This document shows, one piece after another, positions 8,556 to 17,903 of a stretch of 45,959 nt of DNA. Both the position numbers and the translations under genes were made by a program. The stretch comes from Candidatus Zixiibacteriota bacterium (GTDB lineage: Bacteria; Zixibacteria; MSB-5A5; UBA10806; 4484-95), in contig JAAEQD010000075.1 of assembly GCA_024231855.1 (NCBI GenBank), positions 1 through 45,959 on the forward strand, given 5' to 3'. The number at the start of each line of letters is the position of its first letter. Within the stretch, counting starts at the first letter, position 1. The notes beneath the pieces were generated by a model that was given only the letters and a program-made list of their open reading frames with translations, had not been told where the DNA came from and made no database searches.

Positions 8556-10433
8556 ATGGCAAATTTTGAAACCGTAGAAGTCACCACTGACGTACTGATT
8601 TGCGGTGGTGGTATGGCCGCTTGCGGCGCAGCAGTTGAAGCTTCTTATTGGGCCAAGAAAAACGGCCTGAAGGTTACCGTGGTAGACAAGGCCGCTATGG
8701 ATCGTTCCGGCGCGGTAGCTATGGGTCTGTCGGCTATCAACCAGTATGTTGATGTCAACACCGGCAAAAACACCCTAAAAGATTATTGTGATTATGTCAG
8801 AAACGACCTTATGGGTATTACCCGTGAGGATCTCGTTACCAATATCGCCCGTCACGTCGACTCGTCGGTTCACCTGTTTGAAAAATGGGGTCTGCCGATA
8901 TGGAAAGACGCCGATGGCAATTTCGTACACGAAGGCCGCTGGCAGTTGATGATCAACGGTGAATCCTACAAGGTCATCGTTGCTGAAGCCGCCAAGAATG
9001 CTCTTACCGCCGCCGGTGGTGAGTATTTCGAGCGCGTATTCATCGTTGAGCCTCTGATGGACGGCGACAAGTGTGTCGGCGCCGTTGGTTTCAGCACCCG
9101 TGAAAACAAATTTTATGTCTTCAAGGCCAAAGCCGTATTAGCCACCATGGGTGGCGCGGTTCACGTCTTCAAGCCGCGTTCGACCGGTGAGGGTCTGGGT
9201 CGCTCCTGGTATCCCCCGTTCAACTCCGGCGCCAGCGCCTATTTCACATTGAAAGCCGGCGCTGAGATGACCTGTCAGGAAGTCAGGTTTATCCCGGTCC
9301 GCTTCAAAGACGCTTATGGCCCGGTCGGCGCCTGGTTCTTGCTGTTCAAATCCCGTGCCACCAACGGCCTGGGTGAGAACTACATGCAAACTCGCCGAGA
9401 TGAGCTGCAAAATTGGAAGCCTTATGGCCTGGTCAAGCCGGTTCCGGCTAACCTGCGTAACTGGCTGATGATGCTTGACGTTATGGAAGGTAAAGGTCCG
9501 ATCCTTATGAGGACCGAGGAAGCTATCGCCAAGATCGCCGACGAAGAAACCGATCCGAAAGCTCGTAAGAAAAAACTCAAAGAGCTCGAGAGCGAAGCCT
9601 GGGAAGACTTCCTTGATATGACCATCTCACAGGCTATCCTGTGGGCTGCCACCAATACCGCTCCCGAGGAAAAACCCTCCGAAATCGCCGCTTGCGAGCC
9701 TTACTTTATCGGCTCCCACTCCGGCGCCTCCGGTGCCTGGGTCAGTGGTCCGGAAGACCTAGCCCCGAAGGAATATTTCTGGGGATATGCCAATATGACA
9801 ACGGTTAACGGCTTGTTTGCCGCCGGCGATGCTTCCGGCGCCTCCTCCCATAAATTCTCCTCCGGCTCCCATGCCGAGGGCAGAATTGCCGGTAAGGCCG
9901 CCTGTGCTTATGCTGTTGATAACAGTGCCGCTCCGAATGTCGATATGGCCAAAGTCGAAGAGCTCAAGAAGACCATCCTGGCTCCGCTTGATCTTTTCGA
10001 AGCAAACAAAGGCTATTCGACCGATCAGGACACCAACCCGAATTACATCCGCCCGAAACAGTTCATGTTCCGTTTACAGAAGATCATGGACGAATACGCA
10101 GGCGGTGTCAGCACCAGCTTCACAACCTCGAAGCCTCTGCTCGAAAAAGGTATCGAACTCATCGGCATGCTGCATGAAGATGCCCCGAGTTTGGGCGCCG
10201 AAGGTTTGCATGAGCTCATGCGCTGTTGGGAGAATGTCCACCGTTCATGGCAGGCCGAATCTCACATCCGCACCATGCTCTTCCGTGACGAGACCCGTTG
10301 GCCGGGATACTATTTCCGCGCCGATTGTCCGACCATGAAAGAAGACTGGCTGGCATTCGCGAACTGCAAGTGGGATCCCGCTTCCGGTAAATGGGAAATG
10401 ATCAAGAGAGACGTAAAGTATCTGACTCAGTAA
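8556..10433 (+). CDS. aprA: Adenylylsulfate reductase alpha subunit
   Basis: AprA is the FAD-containing catalytic subunit that reduces APS to sulfite and AMP. The N-terminal dinucleotide motif VLICGGGMAACGAAVEA fits the FAD-binding fold of the fumarate-reductase family. RSGAVAMGLSAINQY, the segment around PVRFKDAYGPVGAW, and EPYFIGSHSGASGAW all agree with dissimilatory AprA, as does the 625-residue length. The gene ends in a strong terminator. Its last bases (ACTCAG before TAA) and the following 3' region have a second copy at 18239, see the duplicated segment. In many sulfate reducers qmoABC follows directly; here an unrelated island follows. Confidence 0.97.
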   Translation: MANFETVEVTTDVLICGGGMAACGAAVEASYWAKKNGLKVTVVDKAAMDRSGAVAMGLSAINQYVDVNTGKNTLKDYCDYVRNDLMGITREDLVTNIARHVDSSVHLFEKWGLPIWKDADGNFVHEGRWQLMINGESYKVIVAEAAKNALTAAGGEYFERVFIVEPLMDGDKCVGAVGFSTRENKFYVFKAKAVLATMGGAVHVFKPRSTGEGLGRSWYPPFNSGASAYFTLKAGAEMTCQEVRFIPVRFKDAYGPVGAWFLLFKSRATNGLGENYMQTRRDELQNWKPYGLVKPVPANLRNWLMMLDVMEGKGPILMRTEEAIAKIADEETDPKARKKKLKELESEAWEDFLDMTISQAILWAATNTAPEEKPSEIAACEPYFIGSHSGASGAWVSGPEDLAPKEYFWGYANMTTVNGLFAAGDASGASSHKFSSGSHAEGRIAGKAACAYAVDNSAAPNVDMAKVEELKKTILAPLDLFEANKGYSTDQDTNPNYIRPKQFMFRLQKIMDEYAGGVSTSFTTSKPLLEKGIELIGMLHEDAPSLGAEGLHELMRCWENVHRSWQAESHIRTMLFRDETRWPGYYFRADCPTMKEDWLAFANCKWDPASGKWEMIKRDVKYLTQ

Positions 10434-10457
10434 GATCATTCGAAATTCCGAATACTA

Positions 10458-10489
10458 ATCCCTCCCGGTTTTACCGGGAGGGATTTTTT
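10458..10489 (+). terminator. Rho-independent terminator of sat-aprBA
   Basis: A perfect 12-bp stem (ATCCCTCCCGGT / ACCGGGAGGGAT) with a TTT loop is followed by six T. It lies 25 bases after the aprA stop. The same stem and loop occur at 18273-18304. Confidence 0.92.
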
Positions 10490-10510
10490 ATGAGTAATTG
10501 TACATTTATC

Positions 10511-10550
10511 TTGACAAATCAATAGAAATTGTTAATTATTATACTATAAT
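10511..10550 (+). promoter_or_regulatory. Promoter region of gene pair A-B
   Basis: TTGACA (10511-10516) is followed by an AT-rich stretch and a TATAAT at 10545-10550. The two are 28 bases apart, so they do not form one classical promoter; AATTAT at a 17-base spacing is the alternative -10. The second copy at 18327 keeps TTGACA, TTGTTAATT and TATAGT at nearly the same spacing, which argues for a conserved element. Confidence 0.4.
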
Positions 10551-10573
10551 AAGGGCATATTTTGGAGGTCATT

Positions 10574-11977
10574 ATGGCCAGATTCAAATATTGCATCATT
10601 ATATTAGTTTTGGTTTTGTGTCCTATTATTTCATATGGACAGATTGAAAGCTTGAGTTTTGAGTCTATTGACAGCATTCAAATCTCACCCTCAGTAATTA
10701 AAATTCATGATATTAATAATGATAACATAGATGATTTGATAGTGGGTACTAATGGAACCCTTAAAATTTACAATGGGGCAACAAGAAATCTCATTTGGGA
10801 AGATACGGAAAACTTATACAATGTGACCGCCATAGAGGTAGGCGATATTGAAAACGACGGTTTGCTGGATTATTTTGTAGGGCATTTTGAAGGTCCATCT
10901 GGAGACAGATATTATTATCTCACTATTTATTTTGGCAACAATCTTAATAATCCCATTAATTGGCCGGGTTATATTGATTATCCAATATCTCATATATATT
11001 TCTATAATCAAAACGATTCCGCATATATAAATGTAATAGCCGGAGGTACATATAAAATAAACCTTTGTAATTGGAGCTATCGGGTTTATAGTGTACCAGC
11101 AGGATTTAACTATTGTTATACTCATGATAATGCATATTATATTTTTCGTATGCGCTACATACCCTATGATGAATTCTGGGTATTTTTCAGCAAATACTCG
11201 GTTGACGGTACCCTAATAAGCGAAGAGAGAATTCTGGGTTGCTATATGTCATCGGATCATTACCCCAATGCGTTCGGCAATTTTGTTTCGACTGAGGATA
11301 AGCATTTCTATTTGTTTAGAACCTGTCTTCCCAGTCCATATGGAGGAAATCCTGATGTTAGTTTATATCTGGAATTGTGGAACATAGATCTTTTGCAGAT
11401 CGATGAGATACATTTTCCAGATTTATATTATGCCAGGAAATTTACTGCATTAAATGTTTATGGAGACACAAAAGACGAGCTGCTTTTGGTTTCCGCAGAT
11501 ACAGACACGCTAGATGACTTTACATTTATTTTAAACGGCGACGGTAGCGTTCACGCTCGATCAGCCTTAAATGATACGCTGAACATATTTGCGGTCGACA
11601 ATTTTAATGAAGATGAATATGATGAGATATTGTGCAACCGGAACGGATATCTGGTTTTCATAAAACCCGTCATTGGCGCAGTGGATATAATCGAGGAAGA
11701 ACACTTGCCGAGGTGCTTCACGACAAAATGCTATCCCAATCCTTTCAATAGCCGGATTAATATAGATATAAATTCTGATAAAGCGGGGAATTTTAAGATC
11801 GAGGTTTTTGATTTATTAGGCCGGAGTATTAAGCAATTGCATGATGGTTTCTTGTTCCCCGGAAAGCATTCGTTCATCTGGCAACCTGATTTAATTGAGG
11901 TTTCATCAGGAATATATCTGCTGATGATATCAAATAAAGGCCATTCGATTACAGAAAGGATGGTGTATTTAAAATGA
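10574..11977 (+). CDS. Exported FG-GAP-like protein A with type IX-type sorting domain
   Basis: The start is the ATG at 10574, with GGAGG at 10564-10568; an upstream TTG in frame overlaps that ribosome site and is rejected. The 467-residue product has a signal peptide (FKYCIIILVLVLCPIISYGQ). FG-GAP-like units follow near the N-terminus (DINNDNIDDLIVG, DIENDGLLDYFVG) and before the C-terminus (NFNEDEYDEILCNRNGYLVFI). The middle is Tyr/Phe/Asn-rich beta sequence. The last 83 residues (from CYPNPFNS to MVYLK) form a por-type secretion C-terminal sorting domain. Its ATGA stop/start overlap couples it to gene B. It has a diverged paralogue at 18389. The function is unknown and the protein is probably surface-displayed. 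Confidence 0.85.
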   Translation: MARFKYCIIILVLVLCPIISYGQIESLSFESIDSIQISPSVIKIHDINNDNIDDLIVGTNGTLKIYNGATRNLIWEDTENLYNVTAIEVGDIENDGLLDYFVGHFEGPSGDRYYYLTIYFGNNLNNPINWPGYIDYPISHIYFYNQNDSAYINVIAGGTYKINLCNWSYRVYSVPAGFNYCYTHDNAYYIFRMRYIPYDEFWVFFSKYSVDGTLISEERILGCYMSSDHYPNAFGNFVSTEDKHFYLFRTCLPSPYGGNPDVSLYLELWNIDLLQIDEIHFPDLYYARKFTALNVYGDTKDELLLVSADTDTLDDFTFILNGDGSVHARSALNDTLNIFAVDNFNEDEYDEILCNRNGYLVFIKPVIGAVDIIEEEHLPRCFTTKCYPNPFNSRINIDINSDKAGNFKIEVFDLLGRSIKQLHDGFLFPGKHSFIWQPDLIEVSSGIYLLMISNKGHSITERMVYLK

Positions 11978-13383
11978 AAAGAAAAGCAATACTATTGATA
12001 TCATTAGCAACGGTAGTACTGTTCTCAACATCATTTTGCCAGATACCGATTCTGGATTTAGTTGCTATTGATACGCTCGATTTTGAAATTGGTGTGATAA
12101 GAACAGTAGAGTTTGTTGATTACAATTATGATGAATTTAAGGAATACTATATTAAAACGGATTCCAGGTCATATCTATTTGACGGAGAAAGTACGAATTT
12201 GATCTGGCAAAGCCCAATATTGGAGCCTCTAAACAATCAAAGCCTACATTATATTGAATCTATTCAAACATGGCGTAATTATATAGTTGAATTGTATCCG
12301 TATTATGAGTTTAGAATAAAGTGGTTTGACATTCCTGATCCCAATCCGGTAGATTCTTTTACTCATTTCGATAGCACTATTTGGGTAATAGACGTCCCTA
12401 TAGATGTTGGTTATATGGGTTTCCCGAATAATCAAAATATTTATATTCAAATGGCGTCTAATTATTTCAATAGTGATTGGGATTACGCGGGATATTGTTA
12501 TGTATTTAATTTTCATGATCACTCATTAATTAATGATTATTATTGTTGGATGCCTTTTAAGAATGAAGTATTCAGTTATAATAATGAATATTACTTATGG
12601 CATGTTGGAAAAAGCTATTTATCCGAAACCCAACCGGGACCGGATTTATACCTCCGTATTACTCATGTGTGTATTTACGATGAGGATCTAAATGAGATAA
12701 ATAATTATAGTTGCTTAAGTCATTACGCAAGTAAAGCGGAATTGTTTTACGATAATCAAAACAATTCAATGAAACAATTATTATCTACTTGGAATGGTAT
12801 TAAATTATATGATAATATATTTGGTGGGGGAAATTATTACACATTCGGCTTAATTGAAAATACTTACTTAGCGGATTTTATTCAATTCAACAATAACATG
12901 AAAGTTATCTACTATGTACCAGACGCATATTTTGAACTCCTGAATATGGATTTGACATTTAGCAGCTATATTCAAAATGATCTCCCCGAAGGCATAATCG
13001 ATATCCAAACCGAGGATATAAATTCCGATGGGTCTGATGAGGTATTCTGTATATATGATGATATGATCATAATCTGTGAACTGCAGGATAATGTTGGCGT
13101 GGATGAACCCTCTGCTCCGTTGCCGGCTTTCCACACCAGCAACCACCCAAATCCCTTCAACGCGTCCACAACAATTGAGTACGACCTACCCCAACCTGCC
13201 GATGTCCAAATCACCATCTTCAACATCCTTGGCCAGCAAATCGCGAATCTGGTCGACTCTCCCCTAGCGGCGGGAAATCATCAGGTTAGCTGGGATGCCG
13301 GGGATTTGCCATCAGGGATGTATTTTTACCGGATTCAGGCGGGTGAGTTTGATCAGACTGAGAAGATGCTGCTTTTGAAATGA
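11974..13383 (+). CDS. Exported FG-GAP-like protein B with type IX-type sorting domain
   Basis: This 469-residue protein starts inside the stop codon of gene A (ATGA overlap). A signal peptide (ILLISLATVVLFSTSFCQ) is followed by FG-GAP-like units (DYNYDEFKEYYIK, DINSDGSDEVFCIYDD) enclosing an aromatic-rich beta region. The sorting domain runs from NHPNPFNAS (about residue 390) to KMLLLK. Base composition changes sharply at the domain border: single 60-base lines counted by hand give 30% GC at 12241 but 48% and 60% at 13201 and 13261. It is closely related throughout to the protein at 19771 (shared LDLV, DLNNQSLxYIES, DLPEGIIDIQTEDI). A role as a surface partner of protein A is inference. Confidence 0.85.
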   Translation: MKRKAILLISLATVVLFSTSFCQIPILDLVAIDTLDFEIGVIRTVEFVDYNYDEFKEYYIKTDSRSYLFDGESTNLIWQSPILEPLNNQSLHYIESIQTWRNYIVELYPYYEFRIKWFDIPDPNPVDSFTHFDSTIWVIDVPIDVGYMGFPNNQNIYIQMASNYFNSDWDYAGYCYVFNFHDHSLINDYYCWMPFKNEVFSYNNEYYLWHVGKSYLSETQPGPDLYLRITHVCIYDEDLNEINNYSCLSHYASKAELFYDNQNNSMKQLLSTWNGIKLYDNIFGGGNYYTFGLIENTYLADFIQFNNNMKVIYYVPDAYFELLNMDLTFSSYIQNDLPEGIIDIQTEDINSDGSDEVFCIYDDMIIICELQDNVGVDEPSAPLPAFHTSNHPNPFNASTTIEYDLPQPADVQITIFNILGQQIANLVDSPLAAGNHQVSWDAGDLPSGMYFYRIQAGEFDQTEKMLLLK

Positions 13384-13401
13384 ACTAAAAGTATTTTTTA
13401 C

Positions 13402-13429
13402 TTGACATACATAATAACTATATTATAAT
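13402..13429 (+). promoter_or_regulatory. Consensus promoter of beta-helix gene C
   Basis: TTGACA (13402-13407) and TATAAT (13424-13429) are both perfect, with a 16-base spacer. The surrounding bases resemble those at 16312-16339, upstream of the related gene E. Confidence 0.75.
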
Positions 13430-13480
13430 TATAATATATAGTTTTAATTTTAAAAGCAATCCAGGAAAGGAGATCATAGT

Positions 13481-14857
13481 ATGCGAAATTCAGTAGGAAT
13501 TACAGGTACTTTAGTCATACTTCTATATTTTGCCTCGATGGCGACTATTATCAATATCCCGGATGACTACCCAACCATCCAGCAAGGGATAAACGCCGGC
13601 ACTGATGGCGATACAGTGCTGGTTCAATCGGGGACTTATGTTGAGAACATCAGCTTCAACGGGCATAACATAGTGTTGGGTTCGTTATTTCTGACCACAG
13701 GTGATACGTCCTATATTTCAACCACTATTATAGACGGGGATTCATCCGGCACGGTAGTTTCGTTTTTAAATGGTGAGAATAACGGGGCGGTTATCGCCGG
13801 ATTCTTAATACGAAATGGATACTCTGTTGAATTTGGTGGAGGAGTTTCTTGCGCCAATTCTAATCCCACAATTACCTGCAACATTATTAGCGGCAATATC
13901 GCTTTAGGGAGCCAATTTACTGACGCCACCGGCGGTGGAATATACTGCCATAATTCCAGCCCGATCATCAGCTATAACATTATTACCACGAATTTAGCCC
14001 TTAGCGGATGGTGGGCATCGGGGGCTGGCGGAGGGATATATTGCTTTAACTCCAGCCCGACAATTAGCAATAACGTTATAAGTGAAAATATCGCATTAGG
14101 TGAATGGGGATACGGCGGTGGAATTTCTATGCTTTTCTCTTCTCCCCTGCTGATCAACAATCTCATTATCGAAAATCAGGCCCTTCAAATGGGCGGCGGG
14201 ATTTATTGCTGGTCCTCAAATCCAATAATCGCCAACAATATTATCTGGGCTGATAGCGCGGATGATAGAACGGAGGTTTGGTCAGATACATCATCCGCTC
14301 TAACTATCACCTATTGCGACATCCAGGATACGCTTTGGCCGGGCGTGGGCAATATAAGTACCGACCCATTGTTTCGTGATCCTGACAATGGGGATTTTCA
14401 TCTTCAGTCAATGACTAATCCGGATTGCGGCGATGCCGGTGATTCTCCCTGTATCGATGCCGGCAATCCCACAATTTTCGATAGTATGCTTGATTGTGAT
14501 TGGGGCCTGGGTGAGGAAAGAAGCGATATGGGCGTATATGGCGGTTTAGGATTTCCCACCAGCGTTGAAGATGAAGATATTGCAGCTATACCTTTAAAAT
14601 TCATTCTATCACAAAACTACCCCAATCCCTTCAACGCCTCCACGACGATTGAATACAGCTTACCTCAACCGGCCGACGTCCAAATCACCATCTACAACAT
14701 CCTTGGCCAGGAGATCGCGAATCTGGTCGACTCTCGCCTGCCGGCGGGCAATCATAAAGTTAACTGGGATGCCGGGGATTTACCATCGGGGATGTACTTT
14801 TATCATATTCAGGCGGGGGATTACAGCCAATCGATAAAAATGACGTTTCTAAAGTAA
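13481..14857 (+). CDS. Exported parallel beta-helix protein C with sorting domain
   Basis: The 458-residue product has a signal peptide and then a DUF1565/NosD-like start (IINIPDDYPTIQQGINAGTD). Right-handed parallel beta-helix repeats follow (GGGIYCHNSSPIISYNII, GGGIYCFNSSPTISNNVI, GGGIYCWSSNPIIANNII). This fold is shared by polysaccharide lyases and surface adhesins; catalytic residues cannot be assigned. From residue about 379 (NYPNPFNAS) the type IX-type sorting domain runs to the end (MTFLK). AGGAAAGGAG precedes the ATG at good spacing. The protein is about half identical to the one at 16399 by eye. It is probably surface-anchored, with carbohydrate contact plausible but unproven. Confidence 0.87.
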   Translation: MRNSVGITGTLVILLYFASMATIINIPDDYPTIQQGINAGTDGDTVLVQSGTYVENISFNGHNIVLGSLFLTTGDTSYISTTIIDGDSSGTVVSFLNGENNGAVIAGFLIRNGYSVEFGGGVSCANSNPTITCNIISGNIALGSQFTDATGGGIYCHNSSPIISYNIITTNLALSGWWASGAGGGIYCFNSSPTISNNVISENIALGEWGYGGGISMLFSSPLLINNLIIENQALQMGGGIYCWSSNPIIANNIIWADSADDRTEVWSDTSSALTITYCDIQDTLWPGVGNISTDPLFRDPDNGDFHLQSMTNPDCGDAGDSPCIDAGNPTIFDSMLDCDWGLGEERSDMGVYGGLGFPTSVEDEDIAAIPLKFILSQNYPNPFNASTTIEYSLPQPADVQITIYNILGQEIANLVDSRLPAGNHKVNWDAGDLPSGMYFYHIQAGDYSQSIKMTFLK

Positions 14858-15000
14858 AAAAACAGTATCTTTATTTTGTAAATATCGTATATTTTACTAA
14901 ACGGGATTTACTCCCGGAAGAATTTTTCGAGAATTTAACCGACCGCCAAAATGTATCATGTATCAATTGAATTTGTTATGTTTTAAATGAGGGTAATGTA

Positions 15001-16293
15001 ATGATTAAAATTCTCTTGGGTGTCGGTATTATGTTAGTATTAATCTCCGAATCCAGTCTGTCCCAAGGCTCCGTGGAACTCAGGTCTTTTTACAGCAATT
15101 CACTTGAAAGAAACCGGCTCGTTAATGTCTACACGCCATTTGGCTATGATCCCGAAGGTTCGATCGATTACCCGGTAATTTACTTTCTTCATGGAGGCGC
15201 CCGTGACCATAACAGTTATCCATTTATTTATTACGCGCTGGATGATCTTATTTTCAATAATGATATTGAACCTGTGATTTTAGTTAAACCTAACGGAAAT
15301 TGTCATATAAACCTACCCCATGCCGGTGCCTTCTACACTAACTCCGAATTATTGGGCAATCATGAGGACTATATTGCCAATGATTTGGTCGAGTTTATAG
15401 ATTCAAACTATAGAACGTTGCCTGAACCGGGTAAGCGGTATATCATGGGGCACTCTTGCGGGGCTTATGGTTGCATGAAGATAGCCTTGAAGCATCCCGA
15501 TATATTTGGCGGCGTAGCCTCGCATGGCGGAACTCCCGATTTAAAGGTAGGGCTTTCCCTTTGGAGATTGCGGGCAATGGTTGAGAATGGCGGTGAACCT
15601 CCGTTCTATTTCAGTCCTTTTGATGGCGTGTTTTCTATCAGTCTATTTGGCTGGGCGGCCGCATTTTCGCCAAACCTTGGTAACCAGCCTTACTACGTTG
15701 ATTTCCCTCTTGACAGCCAGGGAGAAATAATAGATTCCATCGTGGCGCGATGGCAGCCGAACGATCCGGTATACCTGGCCAGAGAGTTGTCACCGGCTGA
15801 TAACCCTGCAATCTATTTCGATTGCGGTACGAATGATGAGTTTGATTGCTATCCTATGAACACTTCATTCGCGGAATCCCTTGAAGTATCTGGCTTAACA
15901 TACAGTTTTCAATCGTATCCGGGTGATCATTATAATCAGTTAGCGGCGAGATTCTATGTGTCTCTGGCATATTTTGATTCGGTTATGAATTCGCCAACAA
16001 AAATAGATTTCGATGAAACGATTATTCCATCTACGATTTCCTTATTGCAAAATTATCCAAATCCCTTCAACGCCTCCACAACGATTGAATATGCTTTGAC
16101 CGAAGCGGCCGATGTCCAAATCACGATTTATAACATTCTCGGCCGGCAAATCGCAACTTTGGTTGACTCTCCCCTGCCGGCGGGTCACCATAGGGTAACC
16201 TGGGATGCCGGGGATTTACGGTCGGGGATCTGTTTTTACAGGATTCAGGCGGGCGATTATAGCCGGACTAAGAAGATGATATTGTTGAAATGA
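15001..16293 (+). CDS. Secreted esterase D-like hydrolase with sorting domain
   Basis: The first about 335 residues match the putative-esterase (esterase D/feruloyl esterase-like) alpha/beta hydrolase family. Visible are YPVIYFLHGGARDH (oxyanion strand), GHSCGAYG with the nucleophile S152, a likely acid in FDCGTNDEFD, and H310 in YPGDHYNQL. A signal peptide (ILLGVGIMLVLISESSLSQG) and a C-terminal sorting domain (NYPNPFNAS to MILLK) show that it is exported and surface-bound. It is the only recognisable enzyme among the sorting-domain proteins of this island. The substrate is unknown; ester-linked polysaccharide or lipid is likely. GAGGG precedes the ATG. Confidence 0.87.
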   Translation: MIKILLGVGIMLVLISESSLSQGSVELRSFYSNSLERNRLVNVYTPFGYDPEGSIDYPVIYFLHGGARDHNSYPFIYYALDDLIFNNDIEPVILVKPNGNCHINLPHAGAFYTNSELLGNHEDYIANDLVEFIDSNYRTLPEPGKRYIMGHSCGAYGCMKIALKHPDIFGGVASHGGTPDLKVGLSLWRLRAMVENGGEPPFYFSPFDGVFSISLFGWAAAFSPNLGNQPYYVDFPLDSQGEIIDSIVARWQPNDPVYLARELSPADNPAIYFDCGTNDEFDCYPMNTSFAESLEVSGLTYSFQSYPGDHYNQLAARFYVSLAYFDSVMNSPTKIDFDETIIPSTISLLQNYPNPFNASTTIEYALTEAADVQITIYNILGRQIATLVDSPLPAGHHRVTWDAGDLRSGICFYRIQAGDYSRTKKMILLK

Positions 16294-16311
16294 TCAACGT
16301 GTATTTTTTGC

Positions 16312-16339
16312 TTGACACGAGGAATATCAATATTATAAT
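16312..16339 (+). promoter_or_regulatory. Consensus promoter of beta-helix gene E
   Basis: TTGACA (16312-16317) and TATAAT (16334-16339) are separated by 16 bases. The element, the GTATTTTTT in front of it and the end of the preceding sorting domain are shared with 13372-13429. Confidence 0.75.
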
Positions 16340-16398
16340 AATAATACATTAGGTTTTATTAGATTTATAAGACAGCTATTCGGAAGGGGGAATATGTT

Positions 16399-17829
16399 AT
16401 GCGACAAATCGCAGGAATGGCTTTTTCAATAGTAGTGTTTTTTTATATCGTTTCGTCAGCGACTATTATTGATATCCCCAATGATTATGCCACTATTCAG
16501 GAGGGTATCAATGCCAGCTATGACGGGGACACGGTGCTTGTTCAGCCCGGCACTTATACCGAGAATGTAAATTTTAACGGCCAAAATATTGTGTTGGGAT
16601 CGCGTTTTCTGACGACCGGCGATGCTTCTTACATATCATCTACAATAATCGATGGCGATTCAAGCGGATCGGTGATAACTTTGCACAGCGGCGAAGATTC
16701 GACGACTACTATTATCGGTTTTACAATTCAGAACGGATTGGCAACAAACGGCGGCGGCGTTTACTGCGTCAGCTCCAGCCCGTCAATCAGTTTTAATATT
16801 ATTAGTGATAATTCCGCGTTTGACATGTTCGATGGCGGAAATGGCGGCGGCATATATTGCTACTATTCGAATTCGATAATCAGTAATAACGTCATAAGGA
16901 GTAACTACGCCTCAGGTTTTGTGCAGAGTTTTGGGGGTGGTATCTATAGCAGCTATCTTAGTCCAACGATAAAAAATAATTTGATCATCCAAAACCTGGG
17001 TGATTGGGGTGGCGGTGGAATATATGTTTCCTATTCGGATCCATTGATTCAGCAAAACGTAATCGCGCTCAACAGAGGGACGTTTTACGGCGGCGGGCTT
17101 TATCTCAGCGATGCTAATCCTATGATTATCAATAATACAATATACAGAAACAGGGCGCGCTGGAACGATGGCGGAGGAATATTCTGTGATGGTTATTCGG
17201 CCCTGACGGTCGTTAACACGATAATGTGGGCCGACAGCGCCGCTGGTGAAAATAACGAAATTTGGATTGATGACGCGGTCTACCCCGTGATTAGTTATTG
17301 TGATATTTTAGGCGGCTGGGAAGGCGAAGGAAATATCTACGACAGTCCCTATTTCCGGGATACGGATAACGAGGATTTCCATTTGATGGCTGCCGAGTAT
17401 GGCTATCCCTACGATTCGCCCTGTATCGATGCCGGTGCTCCTGATATTTTGGATATCGAGTTGGACAGTTTATGGGGCATGGGTACATTGATAAGCGATA
17501 TGGGCGCATATGGGGGCGGAGATTCGGTACAGGTAGGGATTGATGAGTATGTTATAGTCTATAAAAAGGAGGTTGAACTTTTTGGTTGTTATCCAAACCC
17601 CTTTAATACCAGGGTCTCAATTCAATACAGATTGGCTGAACCGGGACATATTTCTATCATTATCTACGACATTTTAGGTCGTCAGCTAGAGGCCCTGGTT
17701 AATCACCACCAACCATCAGGTAATCATCGAATTTCCTGGGAAGCCGAGGATTTGCCATCGGGGATATATTTCTACAGGATTCAGGCGGGTGATTATAACG
17801 AATCAAAGAAGATGATATTATTAAAATAA
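16399..17829 (+). CDS. Exported parallel beta-helix protein E with sorting domain
   Basis: The 476-residue protein is a paralogue of the product at 13481. It has the same signal-peptide region, a start motif TIIDIPNDYATIQEGINA, and helix coils of the type GGGVYCVSSSPSISFNII and GGGIYVSYSDPLIQQNVI. A conserved metal-site-like segment DSPCIDAGAPDI precedes the C-terminal region. Its sorting domain (CYPNPFNTR to MILLK) differs from that of gene C in the first half (RLAEPGHISIIIYDILGRQLEALV). The two proteins have therefore not been homogenised along their whole length. The Shine-Dalgarno is GGAAGGGGG. The role is unknown; surface adhesion or polysaccharide binding is the best guess. Confidence 0.87.
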   Translation: MRQIAGMAFSIVVFFYIVSSATIIDIPNDYATIQEGINASYDGDTVLVQPGTYTENVNFNGQNIVLGSRFLTTGDASYISSTIIDGDSSGSVITLHSGEDSTTTIIGFTIQNGLATNGGGVYCVSSSPSISFNIISDNSAFDMFDGGNGGGIYCYYSNSIISNNVIRSNYASGFVQSFGGGIYSSYLSPTIKNNLIIQNLGDWGGGGIYVSYSDPLIQQNVIALNRGTFYGGGLYLSDANPMIINNTIYRNRARWNDGGGIFCDGYSALTVVNTIMWADSAAGENNEIWIDDAVYPVISYCDILGGWEGEGNIYDSPYFRDTDNEDFHLMAAEYGYPYDSPCIDAGAPDILDIELDSLWGMGTLISDMGAYGGGDSVQVGIDEYVIVYKKEVELFGCYPNPFNTRVSIQYRLAEPGHISIIIYDILGRQLEALVNHHQPSGNHRISWEAEDLPSGIYFYRIQAGDYNESKKMILLK

Positions 17830-17903
17830 AAGTGATCATTTAACATTATCATGTTTTTAATGTTCGAGAGATGTGGAAGTAATTATCAAAAGGAGGTTTA
17901 ACA

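Larger units (their letters stand above)
10425..13383 (+). repeat. Duplicated segment, copy 1 (aprA 3' end, terminator, gene pair A-B)
   Basis: The segment from ACTCAGTAAGATCATT (10425-10440) through the terminator, promoter and two overlapping genes has a diverged second copy at 18239-21177. Order, 4-base gene overlap, terminator core and promoter TTGACA are all conserved. Only in this copy do the first bases (ACTCAGTAA) belong to a gene, as the end of aprA. This suggests it is the source copy (inference). Confidence 0.75.

Noticed and set aside
12244..13226. Minus-strand open frames inside gene B
   Set aside because: They are antisense to a gene with clear domains and have unusual isoleucine-rich composition, as expected of shadows.
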